NCBI GenBank assembly: GCA_963715745.1
Contig: OY970271.1
Coordinates: 1,364,001 to 1,428,000 of the forward strand
Direction: 5' to 3'
DNA length: 64,000 nt
Source of the DNA: CAWGJF01 sp963715745
Lineage (GTDB): Bacteria > Bacteroidota > Ignavibacteria > Ignavibacteriales > Ignavibacteriaceae
Below the pieces are notes generated by a model, which was not told the origin of the DNA, did not search any database, and was given only the letters and a program-made list of their open reading frames with translations. Each line of letters starts with the position of its first letter. Position 1 is the stretch's first letter. A program made the position numbers and the translations under genes. Positions 17,916 to 27,069 of the stretch are shown one piece after another.

Positions 17916-20849
17916 ATGAAAAAGTTAACTACTCTTGCTACAGTATTAACAATTCTCGTAATTGCTAATACATTACTGTTTGCACAATCTGTGGGTGATT
18001 ATCGATCAGCAGCAACTGGCAACTGGAGTGCTGCCGCAAGTTGGGAAACCTGGAATGGTTCCGGCTGGGTACCGGCTGGAAGCCCGCCAACAGGATCTGA
18101 ATACATCACTGTTGACGATGCGGTTACATTAGATGTTGCAGTGGCTATAAGTGGTTACGTAAAAGTTGAGGGCGCAGGCGAAGTTATTAATGGTGCCGGT
18201 TCAATTACATTTAATAATGGCAGTACTTATGAGCATGCTTTGAATGGAGGTAATATCCCGACTTCAACATGGGGCACTGGATCAACTTGTTTGATTACAG
18301 GTGCTGTCGGAAATTCACCCGGCAATGCAAATCAAAACTTTTATAATTTTACATGGAACTGTGCTGCACAATCTTCAAACCTTAATCTTGCATGGACAGG
18401 AATAACAATTGGTGGAGATGTCACATGTTTGAACAGTGGTTCTTCACGTTTCCAGTTTTCAAATAATACAGCTTATGTTGATTCAATTACAATAATGGGT
18501 AATATAATTGTGCAAAGCGGTACATTAACTTCAAACGGATCGAGCGGTGCTCAAAATTACCTGATAATTGTTGAAGGAAATATTATAGTTACGGGTGGAA
18601 ATTTTAGTCTTAGCAGGGGAAGCGGAGGTGTTGCAACCTGGAGACTTTATGGCGATTTGAATGTTTCAAATGCAACTCTACAAACCTCAAATACAAGCTG
18701 CAAATTTGTTTTTGCTGATGTTGCCGTTGCTGATACCCAGGATATTGCAATGTCGGGTGTTACATACACAAGTTCCTGGGATTATGAAATAAATTCTGGT
18801 GCATTGGTTAGAATTGTTGACGGACCTGATCAATATGATCTTGTAGTAAAAAAAGACTTCATAAATGGTGGGGATCTTATTTCCAACGGTGTTGTTCAAT
18901 TTCAGAATGGTGCTAATTATCAGCATACTGTAAATTCAGGTTCGATTCCTGTTGGTGTATGGGAAACAGGTTCGACTGCTACGTTTACCGGAATAACAAG
19001 CCAGGCCCCTGCAAATAGAAATCAGAGTTTTTATAATATCGTATGGAATTGTCCGGATCAAACTTCTAATCTAAATATGGGTTTTGACGAAGTAACTATT
19101 GGCGGAGATATTAATATAGTAAGTACAGGTGCTTCCAGTCGTTGGTATTTATGTTCACCTCCCGGAGGTGATTCTGCAACCATTACAATTAACGGAAATA
19201 TTATTCAAACCGGCGGACAGTTTTCTTCCAATGGTTCAGGAAATGCTGCGTTCATTGAGATAACGGTTAATGGGGATATTTCAGTAACTAACGGAAATTT
19301 TTCTGTTAGTCGTGGATCTCAGGGAGGAACAGGAACAACAAAATGGTATTTACACGGAACTAATTTTTCGATGACTGATGCTACAACACAAAATTCTAAT
19401 GCGGCAGGAGCAAAATTTGTTTTTTCAGGAACGACACAACAAAATCTGACTTTAACAAATGTTACTTTCAGCGGCGGATTTCCGGTTGAAGTTGCACCAA
19501 ATGCTATACTGGATGTAGGAACAAGTGAAATTGAAGGAAGCGGAGATTTCACATTAAACGATGGCGGTACGCTTCAAACAGCAAATATTGCCGGACTCGA
19601 TAGCACATTAAAAAATTCAGGCACAATAACTCTTGGAACAGGTGCAAATTATACATTTAATGGATCTGATCCACAAGTTACAGGAAGTCTTCTTCCCTCA
19701 ACTATAAATAATTTGACGATTAACAACGCGATGGGTGTTGCACTAACTGTTGGTGTTACCGTTAATGGAACATTAACCGTAAATGATGGAGATCTGGACT
19801 TAAATGGAAATGATGTTGTTCTTGGCACCACAGCTACTCTTGCCGAAACTCCAGGCAATACTGTTATTGGATCGCCAGGTATGATAACAACAACAAGAGA
19901 TTTAAATGCGCCTTCAGGAAATAATGTTGGCGGTATGGGTGCAATGCTTACAACTTCGGCAAATCTTGGAAGCACAACAATTGAAAGAACTCACACTGCC
20001 GGAACTGGAGGGGGAAATGCTGGCATTTTCAGAGTGTTTAATATTCAACCAACAAATAATTCCGGTTTAGATGCAACATTAAGATTTTATTATGATGAAT
20101 CAGAGCTGAATGGAATAAGCGAATCTAATCTTCGTTTATTTAAATCACCAGGCGGAGCAAATAATACCTGGTCATTTCAGGGAGGTACAGTTGATGAAAC
20201 GAATAATTATGTAGAACTATCCGCAATAGGAAGTTTTTCCTACTGGACACTTGCTGATATTAATAATCCGATACCAGTCGAGTTAACTTCATTTACTGCA
20301 ACCTCGGATAACAACAATGTTTTGCTAAAATGGACTACAGCAAGTGAGAAAAATAACTCAGGCTGGAATGTTGAAAGAAGAATTAAAAATAATGATAATA
20401 CATTCAATACATGGAAATCATTAGGATTTGTTGATGGTAGCGGAACATCTACTGATAATAACAATTATAGTTTTACTGATAAAGATATTGTCTCTGCTCA
20501 ATATCAATACAGACTTCAGCAAGTTGATTATGATGGTACAACCACTTATAGTGACATCGTTGAGATTGTAGTTGATTTTTTACCAACTGATTTTGCCTTA
20601 TACCAGAATTATCCAAATCCGTTTAATCCTGCAACAACAATAAAATTTGACGTGCCTAAATCTTCCTTCGTCAATATTACTGTTTATAATTCAATTGGTG
20701 AAAAAGTTGAGACAATTATTAATGAACAACTGGAGCAGGGTGTTTACAAAGTACAGTTTGATGCATCAAAACTTCCAAGCGGATTTTATATTTACAGGTT
20801 TACTTCTGCTAATAATGTTTTCACCAAAAAAATGATGCTGATTAAATAA
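17916..20849 (+). CDS. Large T9SS-secreted protein with duplicated module
   Basis: A 977-residue secreted protein of unknown function. A signal peptide (to about 24) is followed by a GNWSAAASWETWNGSG motif common at the front of T9SS cargo. Two homologous modules follow at about 98-268 and 329-505, sharing the order NGxxYxH, NFYNFTWNC or SFYNIVWNC, TIGGD, GNII, GNFSxSRGS and KFVF. Residues 560-790 share a block with the next gene product (LNAPSGNNVGG, NNSGLDATLRFYYDESELNG). The sorting domain starts near 890 (NYPNPFNPATTIKF). No catalytic signature is seen. A structural, adhesive or glycan-binding role is a guess. A GGTGAG-like ribosome binding site precedes the ATG. Confidence 0.8.
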   Translation: MKKLTTLATVLTILVIANTLLFAQSVGDYRSAATGNWSAAASWETWNGSGWVPAGSPPTGSEYITVDDAVTLDVAVAISGYVKVEGAGEVINGAGSITFNNGSTYEHALNGGNIPTSTWGTGSTCLITGAVGNSPGNANQNFYNFTWNCAAQSSNLNLAWTGITIGGDVTCLNSGSSRFQFSNNTAYVDSITIMGNIIVQSGTLTSNGSSGAQNYLIIVEGNIIVTGGNFSLSRGSGGVATWRLYGDLNVSNATLQTSNTSCKFVFADVAVADTQDIAMSGVTYTSSWDYEINSGALVRIVDGPDQYDLVVKKDFINGGDLISNGVVQFQNGANYQHTVNSGSIPVGVWETGSTATFTGITSQAPANRNQSFYNIVWNCPDQTSNLNMGFDEVTIGGDINIVSTGASSRWYLCSPPGGDSATITINGNIIQTGGQFSSNGSGNAAFIEITVNGDISVTNGNFSVSRGSQGGTGTTKWYLHGTNFSMTDATTQNSNAAGAKFVFSGTTQQNLTLTNVTFSGGFPVEVAPNAILDVGTSEIEGSGDFTLNDGGTLQTANIAGLDSTLKNSGTITLGTGANYTFNGSDPQVTGSLLPSTINNLTINNAMGVALTVGVTVNGTLTVNDGDLDLNGNDVVLGTTATLAETPGNTVIGSPGMITTTRDLNAPSGNNVGGMGAMLTTSANLGSTTIERTHTAGTGGGNAGIFRVFNIQPTNNSGLDATLRFYYDESELNGISESNLRLFKSPGGANNTWSFQGGTVDETNNYVELSAIGSFSYWTLADINNPIPVELTSFTATSDNNNVLLKWTTASEKNNSGWNVERRIKNNDNTFNTWKSLGFVDGSGTSTDNNNYSFTDKDIVSAQYQYRLQQVDYDGTTTYSDIVEIVVDFLPTDFALYQNYPNPFNPATTIKFDVPKSSFVNITVYNSIGEKVETIINEQLEQGVYKVQFDASKLPSGFYIYRFTSANNVFTKKMMLIK

Positions 20850-20896
20850 GAATTTTATTCAAACCGTCAATATATTTTTTAAGAGTAAAAAAGAGT

Positions 20897-23029
20897 ATGA
20901 GGATTCTTATGAAAAGAATATTAAAAACCTACATCATATTTTTTATGATGGGAATAAGCAGTTTTGCACAGACAATTTATAGTAATGGTACAGGGGGAGG
21001 ATTCTGGGATGATGGTTCCACCTGGCAGGGTGGGGTTGTGCCCGGTATAACAAATGATGTAATTATTGCTGGTACTGATTCAGTTTATACAGGCGTAGGA
21101 GCTCAGTGTAATACTCTAATTGTTCTTTCGGGCGGAAAATTTGCAACTAGTGTTGATACAGTACAGGTAGTAGATTTATTAACACTGGAAGATGATGCAT
21201 GGTTTTATAACGCAACATCTGAGCCTAATTTACCGGGAAATTCTTATGATCTTTATGATCAGAGTTATACTGTTCAAATGGGAAGCAGTGGATCGGTTGG
21301 TAGTGCCAGAAATTCTGAATTTGGAAATCTTGTAATAATGAAAAACAATGGATCCACACCCGGTGCAAACCTTACAGTTAATGGAAATCTAATAGTTAAC
21401 AATCTTGCATATAATCTTGTGTTTCGGGGTGTCCGGAGTAATGGAAGTCAAACTCACACTGTTTATGGGGATGTCTATATACTTAAAGGGATTCTTTCAT
21501 GTGTGGATCAGTCCGATCCTACACTTGTTGGTATTTGGAATATTCATGGTAACGTTTATGTAATTGATAGTGGGGCAAATCTCGATTCCAGAATTGGACC
21601 TTTTTCAAGTGCAAATGCTGCCGGACTAGGTATTTTCAATATCGACGGCGATTTAGTTCTTCAGGGTGGAAGACTTCAGGCTGGAACAAGCAGCTCACAT
21701 GGTTTAGGTGAAGGGATTATAAATCTTGCAGGAAATTTTTCAATGGATATAAACAGCGCAATAGCAACTAATCACGATGGACCTTTCTCATTAAATTTTG
21801 TAGGAACCGGAACTCAAAATGTTAATATAGATAACAGGTTCCAGATGAGTACAGTTGTTAATGATACAGTAAAATTAGGATCAACAGTTGTGTTTGATCT
21901 TGACACAAATAAATGGGGTTCATCTGTTGGTGGTGATTTTGTTGTTGAAGGTTCCCTGGAACTGAAAGACAATTCACTTCTCGATGGTCTTGCCAATTTT
22001 AGAGTTAACTCAGGCGGAAGATTAAAAATTGGTTCGTTAGACGGACTTTATTTAACAGATATGTTGGGTAACATCCAGGTTACAGGAACAAGAACTTATG
22101 ATGCAGGCGCATATTATGAATACAAAGGAAATGGAACACAATCCTTAGGAGATGGTTTGCCAAACCCAGTAAACGGATTTGGAGTTAATAATCCTAGCGG
22201 AATTGTTTTGGATAGGGATTTAACTGTAAACGAAAATCTGAATGTTATAAATGGAGACCTTGAACTTAATGACCATACAATAACTCTCGGAGCATCAGGG
22301 GTACTTAGTGAAACATCGGGAAATACTGTAACCGGAGTAACTGGAAAAATTTCAATCACGACCGATTTGAATGCACCATCAGGTGTAAATGTTGGTGGAT
22401 TAGGTGCCTGGATTTCTTCCGGTGCAAACTTGGGAAACACAACTGTTGAAAGATATCATTCACCACGCTCAGGAATAGGCAACCAGGGAATTGCAAGATA
22501 CTTCAATATTGAACCGACAAATAATTCCGGCTTGAATGCAGACTTCAGGTTCTACTATGATGAATCTGAATTAAACGGAATCCCGGAAGCCAATCTTAGA
22601 TTATTTCAATCACCTGATGGTTCTGATGATTCATGGTCTTATTTCGGTGGAAGTGTTAACAGCACTGATAATTATGTTTCCCAATCAGGCATTTCGGAAT
22701 TTTCTTACTGGACTTTAGGTGATATAGAAAATCCCTTACCTGTAGAAGAATCAAGGGAATTGCCTTCTAAGTTTGCATTGCTACAAAATTATCCTAATCC
22801 GTTTAACCCGGAAACAAAAATCAGATTTGAATTACCGGAGGCTTCATTCGTTAAGTTAACCGTATTTAATATGCTAGGTGAAAAAGTGGCTACATTAGTT
22901 AATGAAGTTCTTCAGGCAGGTATTCATTACAAAACTTTTAACGGATTAGACTTCCCAAGCGGTGTTTATCTGTATAAGCTTGAAACAGACAAAACTAATT
23001 TCACAAAGAAAATGATGCTTGTGAAATAA
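20897..23029 (+). CDS. T9SS-secreted protein, paralogue of the preceding gene product
   Basis: A 710-residue exported protein with a signal peptide to about residue 25 (SSFAQ), a TWQGGVVPG motif near the front, and a middle rich in short beta-strand repeats (GNLVI, GDVYI, GDLVLQGG). Residues of about 465-640 are clearly homologous to about 625-790 of the preceding 977-residue protein, including LNAPSGVNVGG and FYYDESELNG. The T9SS sorting domain begins near 630 (NYPNPFNPETKIRFEL). It lacks the duplicated WNC module. The pair probably arose by gene duplication and divergence. A role in pectin use rests only on position. It is followed by a long hairpin-forming sequence. Confidence 0.78.
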   Translation: MRILMKRILKTYIIFFMMGISSFAQTIYSNGTGGGFWDDGSTWQGGVVPGITNDVIIAGTDSVYTGVGAQCNTLIVLSGGKFATSVDTVQVVDLLTLEDDAWFYNATSEPNLPGNSYDLYDQSYTVQMGSSGSVGSARNSEFGNLVIMKNNGSTPGANLTVNGNLIVNNLAYNLVFRGVRSNGSQTHTVYGDVYILKGILSCVDQSDPTLVGIWNIHGNVYVIDSGANLDSRIGPFSSANAAGLGIFNIDGDLVLQGGRLQAGTSSSHGLGEGIINLAGNFSMDINSAIATNHDGPFSLNFVGTGTQNVNIDNRFQMSTVVNDTVKLGSTVVFDLDTNKWGSSVGGDFVVEGSLELKDNSLLDGLANFRVNSGGRLKIGSLDGLYLTDMLGNIQVTGTRTYDAGAYYEYKGNGTQSLGDGLPNPVNGFGVNNPSGIVLDRDLTVNENLNVINGDLELNDHTITLGASGVLSETSGNTVTGVTGKISITTDLNAPSGVNVGGLGAWISSGANLGNTTVERYHSPRSGIGNQGIARYFNIEPTNNSGLNADFRFYYDESELNGIPEANLRLFQSPDGSDDSWSYFGGSVNSTDNYVSQSGISEFSYWTLGDIENPLPVEESRELPSKFALLQNYPNPFNPETKIRFELPEASFVKLTVFNMLGEKVATLVNEVLQAGIHYKTFNGLDFPSGVYLYKLETDKTNFTKKMMLVK

Positions 23030-23056
23030 TTTTAATTTAGTCTTGTATTCATCTTT

Positions 23057-23115
23057 AATTGGGATGAAACTAAAGTTTAATAAACATATTTATGACAAAC
23101 TTAATCATCCCAATT
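23057..23115 (+). repeat. Nested imperfect hairpin, 59 bases
   Basis: Three inverted-repeat pairs are nested: AATTGGGATGA/TCATCCCAATT (23057-23067 with 23105-23115, 11 perfect pairs), AAGTTT/AAACTT (23073-23078 with 23097-23102) and ATAAA/TTTAT (23080-23084 with 23089-23093) around a 4-base loop. Small internal loops separate them. It ends 25 bases before the GH105 start. There is no T run after it, so it is not a standard terminator. An RNA processing or stabilising stem, a regulatory leader structure or a bipartite operator are possible. Confidence 0.7.
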
Positions 23116-23140
23116 GTATAAACTTTGCATTAGAACTATT

Positions 23141-24340
23141 ATGATCAGATCAATTACTTATTTGTTAATAATATTTTTATTCAGCTGTTCAAATGATAGA
23201 ACTGATCAAATAAGACATGCTGAAATTAGTACTGACCAGATATTTAGTAGTTTCATCTCACTTCATCCCGATACTGTTGCTTATAAAACAGAAGCGAAAA
23301 GTTACAAGTGGAATTATGAGCAGGGTTTTATTCTTGAAGGATTTTACAGAATGTGGAAAGAAACCAGTAAGCAGAAATATTATGATTATCTTAAAAAAAA
23401 TATTGATTATTATGTTGAGCCGGATGGTAATATTAAAACATACAAGCTTGATGATTATAATTTAGATAATATTTCTCCCGGAAGACAGCTCCTTCATCTT
23501 TATGCAGAAACAAAAGAGGAAAAATATCGGGAAGCTGCTGATTTGCTGATGAAACAAATTGAAGATCAGCCTAAAACAAGTGAAGGTGGATTCTGGCATA
23601 AAAAACGCTATCCATTTCAAATGTGGCTTGATGGCCTGTTTATGGCGGAACCTTTCAATGCTGAGTATGCACTTATGTTTAATAAAACCGAAGAGTTTAA
23701 AGAAATTATTAACCAGTTTTTATTGATTGAAAAACATTTGAAGGATAAAAGCACAGGATTGTATTACCATGGTTGGGACGAAGCTAAAGAACAAAAATGG
23801 GCTGATTCTGTTACAGGAAGATCACCAAACTTCTGGGGCAGGGCAAACGGATGGTTTATGATGGCGATGATTGATGTTCTGGAATATATACCTGAAAATT
23901 ATTCCGGCAGAGATTCTATTATTCAGATATTTAAAAATCTTTCTGCTTCACTGTTAAAAGTTCGTGACCCTGAAACAAAGTTATGGTACCAGGTTTTGGA
24001 TCAGGGAAACAGAGATGGTAACTATATAGAAACTTCCGCATCACTTATGTTTATATACAGTTATTTAAAAGGTGTAAGAAAAGGTTATCTTTCCGAAGAT
24101 TATTTAAAACCAGCCGAAGAATCATATCAGTCAATCCTGGATAATTTTATAACAATGGATGATGATGGTAATCTTTATTTACAAAATACAGTTTCAGTGG
24201 GCGGGCTAGGAGGAAATCCATATCGTGATGGAAGTTTTGAATATTACATAAGTGAACCGGTCCGCGTTAATGATTTTAAAGGATATGGTGCTCTGATGTT
24301 TGCTTCAATTGAAATGATGAAGAGAAATGAAGGACAATAA
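23141..24340 (+). CDS. Unsaturated rhamnogalacturonyl/uronyl hydrolase, family GH105, lipoprotein
   Basis: Removes the unsaturated uronic acid left at the non-reducing end by pectate or rhamnogalacturonan lyases. The protein has 399 residues from the ATG at 23141; an upstream TTG at 23114 is less likely because the lipoprotein signal (LFSC, Cys16) fits the ATG. The fold is an alpha/alpha barrel. Family features are Asp109 in NLDN, catalytic Asp164 in QMWLDGLFMA (equivalent to Asp143 of YteR), FWGRANGW, and the ETSASLMF segment. It is probably periplasmic. Its product feeds KduI and KduD encoded at the end of the block. It stands 64 bp before the LacI-type regulator. Confidence 0.9.
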   Translation: MIRSITYLLIIFLFSCSNDRTDQIRHAEISTDQIFSSFISLHPDTVAYKTEAKSYKWNYEQGFILEGFYRMWKETSKQKYYDYLKKNIDYYVEPDGNIKTYKLDDYNLDNISPGRQLLHLYAETKEEKYREAADLLMKQIEDQPKTSEGGFWHKKRYPFQMWLDGLFMAEPFNAEYALMFNKTEEFKEIINQFLLIEKHLKDKSTGLYYHGWDEAKEQKWADSVTGRSPNFWGRANGWFMMAMIDVLEYIPENYSGRDSIIQIFKNLSASLLKVRDPETKLWYQVLDQGNRDGNYIETSASLMFIYSYLKGVRKGYLSEDYLKPAEESYQSILDNFITMDDDGNLYLQNTVSVGGLGGNPYRDGSFEYYISEPVRVNDFKGYGALMFASIEMMKRNEGQ

Positions 24341-24404
24341 TTTTTTAATTTATTATTCTTCTTAGAAATATTTTTTGTAGATTTATTAATATATCAGATT
24401 TATT

Positions 24405-25436
24405 ATGATTGATAGAGGTTTGAAACCTATAAAGCTTGATGATCTTGCAAAAGAATTAGGGGTTTCGAAAGTAACAATTTCAAAGGCGCTTAGAAATCAT
24501 CCTGATATTTCACCGGCAACCACTCTAAAGGTTAAAGAACTAGCTGAAAAGTTAGGTTATATGCCAAACTATATGGCTAAAAACCTTTCCTCAAGGAAAT
24601 CAAATATAATTGGACTTGTTGTTCCAAAAATTGCCCACCTGTTTTTCGGTTCTGTAATTGAATCAGTTTATGATATGGCATTTGATAACAATTATGAAAC
24701 TATAATTACTGTATCAGGAGAATCTGCTGAAAGAGAAAGAAAACATATTCTTTCTCTGCTTTCAATGAGAGTGGATGGGTTGATTATTTCTATTACTCAG
24801 GAAACCAAGGATGTGGCAATCTTTGAACGAGCTCTTCAACTGAACGTACCTATGGTTTTTATTGACCGGATCCCTCCTATTAAGAATGTTCCTGCTGTAA
24901 CAGTGGATGATAGAGGGGGTTCTTTTAATGCTACAGAAGATTTTATTAAGAGTGGAATTAAAAAAATTGGTCACGTCGGCGGTTACTCATATATAAATAT
25001 CGGCAAGATGAGAAAACAGGGTTTTATTGATGCAATGAAAAAGCATAACATTCCCTTGAATAAAAACTGGATTACTGAAGGTGGATTTGGGGAAGAAGAT
25101 GGATTTAAAGGTTTTAAAGATATTTACGCAAAAGGACCATTACCTGAAGCAATAGTTGCGGTAACATACCCAGTTGCCCTGGGAATTTATGAAGCTGCGC
25201 GTGAACTTGGAATAAAAATTCCCCAGGATATAAAGGTAACATGTTTTGGTAATAATACTTATAAAAGAACTCTCCCGTCTATCTTTAGTTTTGTAGATCA
25301 ACCGACAGAAGCACTTGGCAGAGAAGCTGTTAAACTCATTTTGAACCTTATAAATAATCCGGATCAAAAATTTGATACCAACATCGAATTAAAAACACAA
25401 TTGATTTCAAACAATAATGGAATCTCTGTAACCTGA
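24405..25436 (+). CDS. LacI/GalR-family transcriptional regulator
   Basis: A 343-residue DNA-binding regulator. The helix-turn-helix covers about residues 9-30 (KLDDLAKELGVSKVTISKAL), with the hinge helix near 55-63 (AKNLSSRKS), then a periplasmic-binding-protein-like sugar domain to the end. In this family the effector relieves DNA binding; in a pectin block a uronate or 2-keto-3-deoxygluconate is a likely effector, as known for KdgR-type LacI regulators in other bacteria. A candidate operator with a central CG lies at 3128-3141. It is transcribed with the block, so autoregulation is plausible. Confidence 0.92.
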   Translation: MIDRGLKPIKLDDLAKELGVSKVTISKALRNHPDISPATTLKVKELAEKLGYMPNYMAKNLSSRKSNIIGLVVPKIAHLFFGSVIESVYDMAFDNNYETIITVSGESAERERKHILSLLSMRVDGLIISITQETKDVAIFERALQLNVPMVFIDRIPPIKNVPAVTVDDRGGSFNATEDFIKSGIKKIGHVGGYSYINIGKMRKQGFIDAMKKHNIPLNKNWITEGGFGEEDGFKGFKDIYAKGPLPEAIVAVTYPVALGIYEAARELGIKIPQDIKVTCFGNNTYKRTLPSIFSFVDQPTEALGREAVKLILNLINNPDQKFDTNIELKTQLISNNNGISVT

Positions 25437-25481
25437 TCTATCCGGTCTCAGGATAAATTCACTTTTAATTAAAATTTTGCA

Positions 25482-26504
25482 ATGAAGATTTCTTATCTTT
25501 TTACAATTCTGCTTTTAATCATTTACTCTGATCAGGGTTTTACACAAAAATATGATTTTGTTGTTGCTCAGGATGGAAGTGGAGACTTTGATACAATTCA
25601 ATCAGCACTTGATTCAGTTCCCGTTCATCATAGTAAAAGATTTATTATATATATTAAAAATGGGACATACAACGAAAAACTTTTTGTTGAAAAAGGTAAT
25701 ATTGCAATTGTAGGTGAAAATTCTGAAAACACTAAAATTGTTTTTGCTGAATTAAGAAAAAACTGGAAAGCAGATCATCCTGATGATTACGGTTCGTCAG
25801 TTGTAAATATAAAAGATAATGTGACTGATATTCTGATTTGCTCATTAACTGTTTATAATAATTATGGAAGTTTATACGGAGATCATGATCATGCTTTCTC
25901 TATAAGAGCAGGCGAGGGTGTTACCAGGGTGATTTTTGATAATTGTAGAATAATTTCGGATGGTGGTGATACAGTAAGTCTGTGGAATAAAAACGATGGA
26001 ATGTATTATCACAGTAATTGTTACTTTGAAGGCTGGGTAGATTATGTTTGTCCGCGAGGCTATTGTTATATTGAAAATAGTTCTTTTTACGGGCATAACC
26101 TGACTGCATCCATCTGGCATGACGGAGATACCAATAAAGATCAAAAATTTGTATTACGCAATTGCAGGTTTGATGGTGTGCAAGGATTTGCTTTAGGCAG
26201 GTTTCACAGGGAGGCACAATTTTATTTGCTTGATTGTAATTTTTCTGAGAGTATGGCAGATAAAAAAATATTCTTTACTCCCTCAAATCCACCACGAATA
26301 TTGCAGTGGGGGGAAAACAGAATTTATTTTTATAATTGTCACAGGGATAATATAGATTTTCCCTGGTTTAAAAATAATTTAGATTCAGCACCGGGAAATC
26401 CAAAACCCGAAGCTATAAATGCTGTTTGGACTTTTAATAATCAATGGGATCCGGTAAAAGAATTAACCGAATTTTATAATTCTCATGTGAGGAAAGAACA
26501 ATGA
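25482..26504 (+). CDS. Pectinesterase, family CE8
   Basis: Removes methyl esters from homogalacturonan, giving pectate for the PL9 and GH28 enzymes. The protein has 340 residues with a signal peptide to about residue 21. The opening strand VAQDGSGDFDTIQSALD is diagnostic for pectin methylesterases. The catalytic triad positions can be aligned: Asp172 in NKNDGMYYHSN, Asp187 in GWVDYVCP, and Arg240 in ALGRFHREA. The second motif differs from the usual DFIFG, and the third from LGRPW, so this is a divergent branch. The stop overlaps the next start (ATGA). No sorting domain is seen, so it is probably periplasmic. Confidence 0.9.
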   Translation: MKISYLFTILLLIIYSDQGFTQKYDFVVAQDGSGDFDTIQSALDSVPVHHSKRFIIYIKNGTYNEKLFVEKGNIAIVGENSENTKIVFAELRKNWKADHPDDYGSSVVNIKDNVTDILICSLTVYNNYGSLYGDHDHAFSIRAGEGVTRVIFDNCRIISDGGDTVSLWNKNDGMYYHSNCYFEGWVDYVCPRGYCYIENSSFYGHNLTASIWHDGDTNKDQKFVLRNCRFDGVQGFALGRFHREAQFYLLDCNFSESMADKKIFFTPSNPPRILQWGENRIYFYNCHRDNIDFPWFKNNLDSAPGNPKPEAINAVWTFNNQWDPVKELTEFYNSHVRKEQ

Positions 26505-27028
26505 TGCTTGAAAACATTCTCGCACTCAATTATAAATCAAAAACATTCGGTTATCTTGTTACGGATATATTAATTGTAGCGGCAATTTATTTTTTGCCTG
26601 CACTAACACATCTGACTTCAATTCCGTTTTATTTATTTGAACCTATGAGGTTAGCTGTTGTTTTCTGCATTATAAATACAAATAAGAAAAATTCATTTAT
26701 TATTGCTCTATCAGTGCCGGTAATTTCATTAATTGTTTCTTCACATCCTGGTTTTGCAAAAAGTATTTTAATAACCGGCGAACTTACATTAAATGTACTT
26801 TTGTTTTACATCTTTTATAAAAAACCGGATAATAAATTTATTGCTATGTTGATCAGCATTCTGATTGCAAAGTTGTTTTATTACTCAGGAAAATTGTTAT
26901 TTATCAATTTTGGATTGTTAAACGGTGATTTATTTTCTACGCCTTTGTGGATTCAATACCTGATGATATTTTTATTCAGTTTGTACACTGCTTATTCTTT
27001 TAATAACGATAAAAAGGTACTGAAATAA
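26501..27028 (+). CDS. Small integral membrane protein, function unknown
   Basis: A 175-residue hydrophobic protein with about five predicted membrane segments and few charged residues apart from short loops (NTNKKN, YKKPDNK, NNDKKVLK). It overlaps the pectinesterase stop by 4 bp, so it is translationally coupled, and precedes the TRAP transporter. Size and topology resemble substrate-binding S components of ECF transporters, but I see no diagnostic motif and no EcfA or EcfT nearby. A membrane role in uronate uptake is only suggested by position. Confidence 0.65.
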   Translation: MMLENILALNYKSKTFGYLVTDILIVAAIYFLPALTHLTSIPFYLFEPMRLAVVFCIINTNKKNSFIIALSVPVISLIVSSHPGFAKSILITGELTLNVLLFYIFYKKPDNKFIAMLISILIAKLFYYSGKLLFINFGLLNGDLFSTPLWIQYLMIFLFSLYTAYSFNNDKKVLK

Positions 27029-27069
27029 GAAATTATTTATAGATAAACTATCTGTGCTCCGGGATTATT

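Noticed and set aside
23057..23115. Reading the nested hairpin as a rho-independent terminator.
   Set aside because: No T run follows the stem; the bases after it are mixed and lead straight into the next gene.
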